A stretch of DNA of 12,004 nucleotides from Xanthobacteraceae bacterium (GTDB lineage Bacteria; Pseudomonadota; Alphaproteobacteria; Rhizobiales; Xanthobacteraceae). Of this stretch, positions 5,564 through 12,004 are shown piece after piece; the first letter of the stretch is position 1, and every line of letters begins with the position of its first letter. Where the stretch lies: contig JASHRY010000314.1 in NCBI GenBank assembly GCA_030037105.1, positions 1-12,004 of the forward strand. The letters run 5' to 3'. Below the pieces are notes generated by a model. It saw only the letters and a program-made list of their open reading frames with translations, was not told where the DNA came from and did no database searches. The position numbers were made by a program, and so were the translations under genes.

Positions 5564-8500
5564 ATGTTCAAAGCGGTGCTGATCGCCAACCGTGGAGAAA
5601 TCGCAGCTCGGATCGCCCACACGCTTCGCCGCATGGGGGTTCGCAGCGTCGCCGTCCATTCGGACGCCGATCGTTCGAGTCCGCATGTCGCAATGAGCGA
5701 CACGGCGGTCGCGCTGCAGGGACACACGCCGGCGGAAACCTATCTGCGCGGCGAGCTGATCATCGCCGCCGCCAAGGCGCACGGCGCGGCGGCGATCATC
5801 CCCGGCTACGGCTTCCTCGCCGAGAACGCCGACTTTGCCTTGGCGTGCGAGGCCGCCGGCCTCGCCTTCGTCGGCCCGACGCCGGATCAGATCCGCCGCT
5901 TCGGCCTGAAGCACGCCGCGCGCGCGATCGCCGCCGCGGCGGGCGTGCCGCAAATACCGGGCACGGAACTGCTCGCGAGCCTGGACGACGCGCTCGATGA
6001 AGCCGCGCGACTCGGTTATCCGGTGATGCTGAAGAGCACCGCGGGCGGCGGCGGCATCGGCCTGACGCGCTGCGCCGATGCGGCGGAGCTTGCCGCCGCC
6101 TATGCGACCGTCCGGCGCCTGGCGGAGAACTTCTTCAAGGATGGTGGCGTGTTTATCGAACGCTGCATCGACGACGCCCGCCATGTCGAGGTGCAGATTT
6201 TCGGCGACGGGCGCGGCCGCGTTGTCGCCCTGGGCGAGCGCGACTGCTCGCTGCAGCGGCGCAACCAGAAAGTCGTCGAAGAGGCGCCGGCGCCCAATCT
6301 GCCGCACGCGATCCGCGCGCGCCTGCTCGACGCCGCGGCCAAGCTCGGCGCGACGGTCGGATATCGTTCGGCCGGCACGGTCGAGTTCATCTACGACAGG
6401 GCGCGCGGCGAGTTCTATTTTCTTGAGGTGAACACGAGGCTTCAGGTCGAACATCCGGTCACGGAAGCGGTGCTCGGCATCGACCTCGTCGAATGGATGA
6501 TCCGCACCGCCGCCGGCGAGCCGCCCGATCTCCGCGTGCTGCCGCCGGCACAAGGCGCCGCCATCGAAGTGCGGCTTTACGCCGAAGACCCCGCCCGCAA
6601 CTTCCAGCCTTCGCCCGGCGTGCTGACGGAAGTCGCCTTCCCAGCCGCGGCCGAAGCGCGCGTCGACGGCTGGGTCGCCGCCGGCATTGAGGTGTCGCCG
6701 TACTACGATCCGCTGCTGGCGAAGCTCATCGTACACGGGAAGGACCGCGCCGACGCGGTCGCGCGGCTGCGGCAGGCGCTCGCCAAGACGCGGCTCGGCG
6801 GCATTGCCACCAATCTCGATTATCTGCGCCAACTCGCCGAATGGTCGGCCTTTGCCGCGGGCGAGGTCTCGACTCGCGCCTTGTCGCGTTTCCCCTATCG
6901 CCCGCGCGCGGTCGAGGTGGTGCAGCCCGGCACCTTCACCACGATCCAGGATTATCCCGGCCGGGTCGGCCATTGGGACGTCGGCGTGCCGCCCTCCGGG
7001 CCGATGGATGATTACGCCTTCCGCCTCGCCAACCGCATCGTCGGCAACGCGGAAAGCGCCGCGGGACTGGAATGCACGCTAACCGGCCCCAGCCTGCGCT
7101 TTCATTGCGACGCCGTCGTCGCGCTGACCGGCGCGCCCGCCGACGCGAAGCTGGATGGAGCCGCGGTGAGCTGGTGGACGCCGATGCCGGTGCGCGCCGG
7201 ACAGGTTTTGGCGATCGGCCGGGCCGTCGCCGGGTGCCGGTCGTACGTCGCCGTGCGCGGCGGTTTCGACGTGCCGCTCTATCTCGGCAGCCGCTCGACC
7301 TTCGTGCTCGGACAGTTCGGCGGCCACGCCGGGCGGACGCTGCGCACCGGCGACATGCTGCCGCTGGGAACGCCGGCGGCCGACGCGGACGCGCCCTGCG
7401 CCACGCCGGAGGCGCTGATTCCAACCTATCCGAGCGAATGGGAGATCGGCGTTCTCTACGGCCCGCATGGCGCCCCCGATTTTTTCACAGAGGACGCCAT
7501 TGCCGCGTTCTTCGCCACGGCGTGGGAGGTCCATTACAACTCCAACCGCCTCGGCATCCGCCTCATCGGGCCCAAGCCGGACTGGGCGCGTAGCGACGGC
7601 GGCGAAGCGGGCCTTCATCCCTCCAATATCCACGACTGCGAATACGCCATCGGCAGCGTCAACTTCACCGGCGACATGCCGATCATCCTGACGCGGGACG
7701 GGCCGAGCCTCGGCGGCTTCGTCTGCCCGATCACCATCGCCAAGGCCGAGCTGTGGAAGGCCGGCCAGGCCAAGCCCGGCGACCGCATCCGCTTCCGGCC
7801 GATGCGCTTCAACGAAGCGCTGGCACTGGAAAAGGCGCATGACAAGGCGATCGCCGCGCTCGCGCCGCTCAAGGCGCCGCCGGCCGCAGCACCGAGCCTC
7901 AAGCCCATGGCGGCTGGGTCGGCGACGGTGCTGGCCGTGCGCGCGGCAGCGGGGGAGCGGCCGGCCGTGGCCTATCGGCAGGCCGGCGACCGCTACATCC
8001 TCCTGGAATACGGGCCGAACACGCTCGACCTGCGCTTCCGCTTTCGCGTCCATGCGCTGATGGAGGAGTTGAGCGCCCATCCGCTGCCAGGCATTTTGGA
8101 GCTCTCGCCCGGCGTGCGCTCGCTGCAGATCAACTACGACAGCCGGATCATTCATCAGCGCGACCTGTTGAACGCGCTGCTCGCGGCCGAGGCGCTTCTG
8201 CCCCGGGTCGAAACGATGCGGGTCAGGACGCGGGTGGTGCACCTGCCGATGACCTTCGAGGACAGCGCCACTCTCGGCGCGATCCGGCGCTACGCCGAAA
8301 CGGTGCGCGCCAGCGCGCCCTGGCTCCCGAACAACGTCGAGTTCATCCGCCGCATCAACGGCCTCGCCAGCCGCGAGGAGGTGCGCGAGACCGCATTCAA
8401 GGCGAGTTACCTGGTGCTGGGCCTGGGCGACGTGTATCTCGGCGCGCCCTGCGCCGTGCCGGTCGATCCGCGCCATCGCTTGCTGACCTCGAAATACAAT

Positions 8501-9166
8501 CCGGCGCGCACCTACACCGCCGAGGGCACGGTCGGTATCGGCGGCGTTTACATGTGCATTTATGGCATGGACAGTCCGGGCGGCTATCAGCTCGTCGGCC
8601 GGACCCTGCCGATCTGGAACAAATTTCTGCGGAACCCGGTCTTTGCGCCGGACGAGCCGTGGCTGCTGCGCTTCTTCGATCAGGTGCGGTTCTATCCCGT
8701 GGACGAAAAGGACCTCAGCCGGATGCGCGAGGACTTCCGCGACGGTCGGGAATCCATCCGCATCGAGGAGGAAGTCTTCGACCTCGGCGAATATGAATCG
8801 TTCCTGGCGCGCGAGGCCGAGGACATCGCCGCCTTCCGTGCCCGCCAGCGGGCGGCCTTCGCCGAGGAGGTGGCGCGCTGGCAAATGGAAGGCGCCGTGG
8901 CGACGAGCCTCGACGATGAGCCGCCGCCTATCGAGACGCCGGCGGACGGCCATGCGGTCCATTCGGACATTCACGGCAGCGTCTGGAAGATTCTGGTCGA
9001 GAAAGGCCAAGCCGTCGAGGCCGGCACCCCGATCGTTATCCTGGAGGCCATGAAGGCCGAGCTGCAGATGTTCGCCCCGGTTTCCGGTACGATCGCCGCC
9101 ATCTTCTGCCGCGCCGGCCGTCCGGTCGCCGCCGGAGAAACTCTTCTTGTGATCGAGCCGTCTTGA
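5564..9166 (+). CDS. uca: Urea carboxylase (biotin-dependent, ATP-hydrolysing)
   Basis: A 1200-residue single-chain biotin enzyme that carboxylates urea to allophanate using ATP and bicarbonate, the first half of the urea amidolyase pathway. Order of domains: biotin carboxylase (1-440) with FKAVLIANRGEIAARIA at the N-terminus, ATP-grasp loop K157-STAGGGGIG, RDCSLQRRNQKVVEEAPAP and the FLEVNTRLQVEHPVTE signature (E288, N290, R292); carboxyltransferase half related to KipA (about 450-745) with SGPMDD and HPSNIHDCEYAIGSVNFTGD; Ala/Pro-rich linker; carboxyltransferase half related to KipI (about 800-1045) with GDVYLGAPCAVPVDPRHR and NPARTY; and a biotinyl domain (1131-1200) with EAMKAE, biotin-accepting K1164. 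About 1200 residues is the normal length. N700 and D956 appear to correspond to urea-contacting Asn and Asp of the yeast-type enzyme; guanidine carboxylases, as I recall, carry Asp at the first. The ATG at 5564 is the only start downstream of the predicted promoter; its Shine-Dalgarno (GGGGA) is weak. Allophanate hydrolase follows after 2 nt. Confidence 0.95.
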   Translation: MFKAVLIANRGEIAARIAHTLRRMGVRSVAVHSDADRSSPHVAMSDTAVALQGHTPAETYLRGELIIAAAKAHGAAAIIPGYGFLAENADFALACEAAGLAFVGPTPDQIRRFGLKHAARAIAAAAGVPQIPGTELLASLDDALDEAARLGYPVMLKSTAGGGGIGLTRCADAAELAAAYATVRRLAENFFKDGGVFIERCIDDARHVEVQIFGDGRGRVVALGERDCSLQRRNQKVVEEAPAPNLPHAIRARLLDAAAKLGATVGYRSAGTVEFIYDRARGEFYFLEVNTRLQVEHPVTEAVLGIDLVEWMIRTAAGEPPDLRVLPPAQGAAIEVRLYAEDPARNFQPSPGVLTEVAFPAAAEARVDGWVAAGIEVSPYYDPLLAKLIVHGKDRADAVARLRQALAKTRLGGIATNLDYLRQLAEWSAFAAGEVSTRALSRFPYRPRAVEVVQPGTFTTIQDYPGRVGHWDVGVPPSGPMDDYAFRLANRIVGNAESAAGLECTLTGPSLRFHCDAVVALTGAPADAKLDGAAVSWWTPMPVRAGQVLAIGRAVAGCRSYVAVRGGFDVPLYLGSRSTFVLGQFGGHAGRTLRTGDMLPLGTPAADADAPCATPEALIPTYPSEWEIGVLYGPHGAPDFFTEDAIAAFFATAWEVHYNSNRLGIRLIGPKPDWARSDGGEAGLHPSNIHDCEYAIGSVNFTGDMPIILTRDGPSLGGFVCPITIAKAELWKAGQAKPGDRIRFRPMRFNEALALEKAHDKAIAALAPLKAPPAAAPSLKPMAAGSATVLAVRAAAGERPAVAYRQAGDRYILLEYGPNTLDLRFRFRVHALMEELSAHPLPGILELSPGVRSLQINYDSRIIHQRDLLNALLAAEALLPRVETMRVRTRVVHLPMTFEDSATLGAIRRYAETVRASAPWLPNNVEFIRRINGLASREEVRETAFKASYLVLGLGDVYLGAPCAVPVDPRHRLLTSKYNPARTYTAEGTVGIGGVYMCIYGMDSPGGYQLVGRTLPIWNKFLRNPVFAPDEPWLLRFFDQVRFYPVDEKDLSRMREDFRDGRESIRIEEEVFDLGEYESFLAREAEDIAAFRARQRAAFAEEVARWQMEGAVATSLDDEPPPIETPADGHAVHSDIHGSVWKILVEKGQAVEAGTPIVILEAMKAELQMFAPVSGTIAAIFCRAGRPVAAGETLLVIEPS

Positions 9167-9168
9167 TC

Positions 9169-10986
9169 ATGACAACACTGCCGCCCTTTCCGACGATCGC
9201 GGCCCTCCATGCCGCCTACGCCGCCGGCCTCGATCCCGCCGCCGTGATTGGCGAAGTCTATCGCCGCATCGCCGCGGCTGACGATCCCGGCATCTTCATC
9301 ACCCTGCTGCCCGAAGAATCCGCGCGCGCCGGCCTAGCCGCGCTCGGAGCCTTCGATCCCGCCGCCAAGCCGCTCTGGGGCGTTCCCTTTGCAGTCAAGG
9401 ATAACTTCGACGTCGCCGGCCTGCCGACCACCGCAGCCTGCCCCGCCTTCATGTACAAGCCGGAAGAAACAGCGCCATGTGTGCAACGCCTGCTGGACGC
9501 CGGCGCGATCCTGATCGGCAAGACCAATCTCGACCAGTTTGCCACCGGCCTCGTCGGCATCCGCACGCTCTATCCCGCTCCCCGCAACTCCATCGATCCC
9601 GCCTACGTGCCGGGCGGATCGAGCGCCGGGTCCGCGGTGGCCGTGGCACACGGCATCATCAGCTTTGCCCTCGGCACGGACACCGCCGGCTCGGGGCGCG
9701 TGCCGGCCGGACTCAACAACATCGTCGGGCTGAAGCCTTCCCTTGGCGCCGTCTCCGCGCGCGGAGTCGTACCGGCCTGCCGCACCGTCGATGCCGTATC
9801 GGTGCTGGCCGGCACCGTCATGGATGCGGCCGCTGTCTATCGCGTCATGGCCGCCTACGACGCCGCCGATCCCTGGTCGCGGCGTTTCCAACCCGCTCCC
9901 GCGGTCGGCGCCGTTCCTCCCGGCATTCGAATCGGCCTACCCGCCGCCGACAGCCGGCGCTTTGCCGGCGATGCATTGTCGGCGGCGGCCTTCGACGCCT
10001 CCCTGTCCGATCTGCGCGGCATCCTCCACGATGCGCGCCTCATCCCGCTGGACCTGACGCCGTTCCTGGCGACGGCAGAGCTGCTCTACAGCGGTCCCTG
10101 GGTCGCCGAACGCTATCACGCGATCCGCAGCCTGATCGAGCGCGCGCCCGAAGCGCTGCACCCGACCACGCGGCGCATCATCGCCGGCGGCGCCGCCTAC
10201 ACCGCCGTCGATACGTTTGCTGGTCTCTACCGGCTCGCCGAGCTACGCCGCGCGACGCAGCCGACCTGGGACCGGATCGATATCCTGATGGTGCCGACCT
10301 TTCCGCGCCCGCGAACCGTCGCCGACCTGGAAGCCGACCCGATCGGTCCCAACAGCGAGCTCGGCACCTATACGAACTTCGTCAACCTGCTAGATCTTTG
10401 CGCCATTGCCGTCCCCGGCCGGTTCCGCAGCGACGGCCTCCCGTCGAGCGTGACCCTGATCGCGCCCGCTGGCCGCGACAGCCTTCTGGCGGCGCTCGGC
10501 GCGCGCCTGCATGCCGCCGCGGACGGCAGGATCGGCGCGACTGCAGTGGCGGTCCCGGCACCGCCTTCCGTCTCCGACCGGGCGGGGCCAGAGGAGATCG
10601 AAGTAGCCGTCGTCGGTGCGCATCTGACCGGCATGCCGCTCAATTGCGAACTGATCAACCGACGCGCGCGCTTCCTTCGCGCGGTGGCCACCCTGCCCGA
10701 ATACCGCCTGTTCGCCCTGCCGGGCGGACCGCTCCCCAGGCCCGGCCTGATGCGCGTTGCGCCCGGAGAAGGCGCCGCCATAGCGACCGAGGTGTGGGCC
10801 ATCGCGCCTGAGCCGTTCGGCGGCTTCGTCGCCAGCATTCCGGCACCGCTCGGCATCGGCACCTTGCGGCTTGCCGACGGCACCACGCCCAAGGGCTTCA
10901 TCGTCGAGGCCGAAGGCGTTAAAGGCGCGATCGATATTTCGAGCTTTGGCGGATGGCGCGCCTATGTGGCGAGTCTCGAAGACTGA
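9169..10986 (+). CDS. atzF: Allophanate hydrolase (amidase signature family)
   Basis: A 605-residue cytoplasmic enzyme that hydrolyses allophanate, the product of urea carboxylase, finally to ammonia and CO2. The N-terminal amidase-signature domain (about 1-450) has the complete Ser-cisSer-Lys triad: K77 in GVPFAVKDNFD, S151 in VPGGSSAGSAVAVA and S175 in GTDTAGSGRVPA, with the same 74- and 24-residue spacing I recall for AtzF. The C-terminal domain (about 470-605) is also present, with AVVGAHLTGMPLNCEL (H485) and the end motif ISSFGGWRAY; in complete allophanate hydrolases this domain assists the second step, breakdown of N-carboxycarbamate. Usual length is about 600. I chose the ATG at 9169, 2 nt after the carboxylase stop; a TTG at 9163 overlapping that stop is the alternative. 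The tight spacing points to translational coupling and a balanced supply of both enzymes. No urease, urea transporter or triazine-degradation gene is seen nearby, so the role is general urea nitrogen use. Confidence 0.94.
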   Translation: MTTLPPFPTIAALHAAYAAGLDPAAVIGEVYRRIAAADDPGIFITLLPEESARAGLAALGAFDPAAKPLWGVPFAVKDNFDVAGLPTTAACPAFMYKPEETAPCVQRLLDAGAILIGKTNLDQFATGLVGIRTLYPAPRNSIDPAYVPGGSSAGSAVAVAHGIISFALGTDTAGSGRVPAGLNNIVGLKPSLGAVSARGVVPACRTVDAVSVLAGTVMDAAAVYRVMAAYDAADPWSRRFQPAPAVGAVPPGIRIGLPAADSRRFAGDALSAAAFDASLSDLRGILHDARLIPLDLTPFLATAELLYSGPWVAERYHAIRSLIERAPEALHPTTRRIIAGGAAYTAVDTFAGLYRLAELRRATQPTWDRIDILMVPTFPRPRTVADLEADPIGPNSELGTYTNFVNLLDLCAIAVPGRFRSDGLPSSVTLIAPAGRDSLLAALGARLHAAADGRIGATAVAVPAPPSVSDRAGPEEIEVAVVGAHLTGMPLNCELINRRARFLRAVATLPEYRLFALPGGPLPRPGLMRVAPGEGAAIATEVWAIAPEPFGGFVASIPAPLGIGTLRLADGTTPKGFIVEAEGVKGAIDISSFGGWRAYVASLED

Positions 10987-11071
10987 AGGCAGACCGCGGT
11001 TCCGCAAATACGGTCGCGCTGCCGCGGCCTTGGGGATGGTGCTTCCGTCAGGCCGGCGGCGGCCGACCGGG

Positions 11072-11782
11072 CTACGTGTTCGGGCCGCCCTTGGCGCCCG
11101 GTCCGGACGGGCCGAACACGCTGTCGAAAGCGCTCCCTAAGCCGGTACCTCCTCCCTGGCGCCGCGCGCGCGGCACGCCGATCACCGGCTCGGTGAAACG
11201 CGCGATAGCCGCGACCATGTCGTCAAGCGGCACGGGGCTGCCCGGCGTTTCACTGACGATGGTTGCGAGCACGTTCATATCGCGCCGCAATAGCGAGTCG
11301 AGGGCGGTGAGCGTATGGCTGATGGCGCCGCGATGGCTGCCGGTCACCAGGATGAGCGGCAAGCGCAGCGCCATCATCACATCGAGGGTGGTGCGCTGGT
11401 CGTCGAGCGGCACCATGACGCCGCCGACGCCTTCGATCAGCAGGATGTCGCGACGCCGCTCGATTGCGCGTCGGCAAAAGGCCACGACGGCCGCGACATC
11501 GATGTCACGGTCCTCGCTCCGGGCCGCCAGATTGGGCGGCAGCGCGGCGCGAAAGCGCCAAGGCGAAATGCGATCGATGGCTTCCGGCGAGAAAGGCAGG
11601 CCAAGCGCCGCGAGCAGCACCCCGGGATCGCTCGCCGCGGCCTGCGCCGGGTCGAAGCCACTCACGATTGGTTTGATGGCATCGACCTGGTGACCCATCT
11701 GCCGCAAGTGTTGGATGAGCGAGGCGGCGACGAAGGTCTTTCCCACCCCGGTCCCCGTCGCGGTGATAAAGAGTGCGGTCAC
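11072..11782 (-). CDS. bioD: ATP-dependent dethiobiotin synthetase BioD
   Basis: A 236-residue P-loop enzyme that closes the ureido ring of 7,8-diaminopelargonate with CO2 and ATP to give dethiobiotin, the next-to-last step of biotin synthesis. Visible landmarks are the Walker A loop TATGTGVGKT (K15, T16), the substrate-binding IKPIVSG (K37), the acidic EGVGGVMVPL (E117), and TGSHRGAISHTLTAL (147-161). The C-terminal 27 residues or so are Gly/Pro/Ser-rich (GGGTGLGSAF onward) and not part of the usual BioD fold, making it slightly long for the family (about 210-230). I chose the GTG at 11782, which gives MTALFITATGTGVGKT and overlaps the stop of an upstream frame as GTGA; an ATG at 11806 would add 8 basic residues. 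No other bio gene is in the window. It converges on the urea amidolyase operon across an 85-bp gap (10987-11071), in which I see a GC-rich 5-bp hairpin (11051-11064) but no T run. Confidence 0.92.
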   Translation of the reverse strand: MTALFITATGTGVGKTFVAASLIQHLRQMGHQVDAIKPIVSGFDPAQAAASDPGVLLAALGLPFSPEAIDRISPWRFRAALPPNLAARSEDRDIDVAAVVAFCRRAIERRRDILLIEGVGGVMVPLDDQRTTLDVMMALRLPLILVTGSHRGAISHTLTALDSLLRRDMNVLATIVSETPGSPVPLDDMVAAIARFTEPVIGVPRARRQGGGTGLGSAFDSVFGPSGPGAKGGPNT

Positions 11783-12004
11783 GGCTCGGCGTCTCTGGCG
11801 CGGCATGAAAGCGCCGAACGTCCGGTAATGCCAGCGAAAACAACAACGGCGCGTGCCGCGCCATGCTCTTTCCGGTCGCTCGCGGCGTATCTCAGATCGA
11901 CGTCATAAGCGGAAGGGTCGTAGGGAATGACAAGCAGTTCCTCCTCGATGATTCCGGTGGGGAGGGTCCGCTCGGCTGCGGGCGGCGGAGAGACCGCCGC
12001 GCGG
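11779..12004 (-). CDS. Unidentified reading frame, C-terminal end, runs off the right edge
   Basis: On the minus strand one frame is open from the window edge (codons starting at 12003) to a TGA at 11779-11781, 74 residues, with no start codon required inside the window. It contains TGIIEEELLVIPYDPSAYDV and then KEHGAARAVVVFAGI, an amino-acid mix that looks like a real, partly acidic protein. The last 20 residues are Ser/Arg-rich. Its stop overlaps the preferred GTG start of bioD by 4 nt (GTGA), the usual sign of a co-translated operon pair. I do not recognise the family; it does not read as the C-terminus of BioF, BioA or BioB. The other two minus-strand frames are closed by stops here. It could still be chance, since GC-rich DNA leaves frames open. 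Confidence 0.4.
   Translation of the reverse strand, partial: RAAVSPPPAAERTLPTGIIEEELLVIPYDPSAYDVDLRYAASDRKEHGAARAVVVFAGITGRSALSCRARDAEP

Noticed and set aside
4577..6973. A very long open frame on the minus strand (about 800 codons) across the CPBP gene, the uca leader and the start of uca.
   Set aside because: It is antisense to genes with clear motifs, is rich in Arg/Ala/Asp/Gly as expected from mirrored GC-rich codons, and has no recognisable domain.
7079..9010. A 643-codon minus-strand open frame inside uca.
   Set aside because: Entirely antisense to the carboxyltransferase and biotinyl-domain coding sequence; its composition is that of a codon shadow.
10987..11071. Possible bidirectional terminator between atzF and bioD.
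   Set aside because: Only a 5-bp GC hairpin (11051-11064) and short palindromes are present, with no T run on either strand, so it is not called.
11863..12004. A plus-strand open frame starting at ATG 11863 and running off the right edge.
   Set aside because: Its translation becomes Gly/Arg-rich with no motif, it has no clear ribosome-binding site, and the opposite strand has a better-supported frame coupled to bioD.

Overview
The window looks like chromosomal DNA of a GC-rich alphaproteobacterium, most likely Hyphomicrobiales (Bradyrhizobium/Xanthobacteraceae-like). The grounds are high GC at third codon positions, a bacterial phosphatidylcholine synthase (Pcs), an hspQ gene and a CitE-like lyase that reads very much like Bradyrhizobium homologues. 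This placement is inferred from remembered protein families; no database search was run. Nothing indicates a phage, insertion sequence, CRISPR array or defence island. All complete genes appear intact.

Left part (1-2701), all on the minus strand: in order of transcription, an FAD-dependent UbiH/COQ6-type hydroxylase, a HpcH/HpaI-CitE family CoA-ester lyase (malyl-CoA lyase-like), and hspQ, cut by the window edge. A nested inverted repeat lies between the lyase and hspQ. Middle part (2802-5287), plus strand and divergent from the hydroxylase: pcs, a zeta-crystallin-type quinone oxidoreductase, and, 16 nt behind it, a CPBP-family membrane protease.

Right part (5288-12004): a two-gene urea amidolyase operon. 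It encodes a 1200-residue biotin-dependent urea carboxylase followed at once by a 605-residue allophanate hydrolase. Together they convert urea, with bicarbonate and ATP, to allophanate and then to ammonia and CO2 without nickel urease. The 276-bp leader before the carboxylase holds a near-consensus sigma-54 (-24/-12) promoter and two inverted repeats, which suggests nitrogen (RpoN/NtrC) control. Converging on this operon from the right is bioD (dethiobiotin synthetase), making a precursor of the cofactor the carboxylase needs. Its GTG start overlaps by 4 nt the stop of an unidentified reading frame that runs off the right edge.

I found no convincingly new system. The most useful observations are the predicted sigma-54 promoter, the residue evidence for urea rather than guanidine as the carboxylase substrate, the pairing of bioD with a biotin enzyme, and the unidentified frame coupled to bioD.
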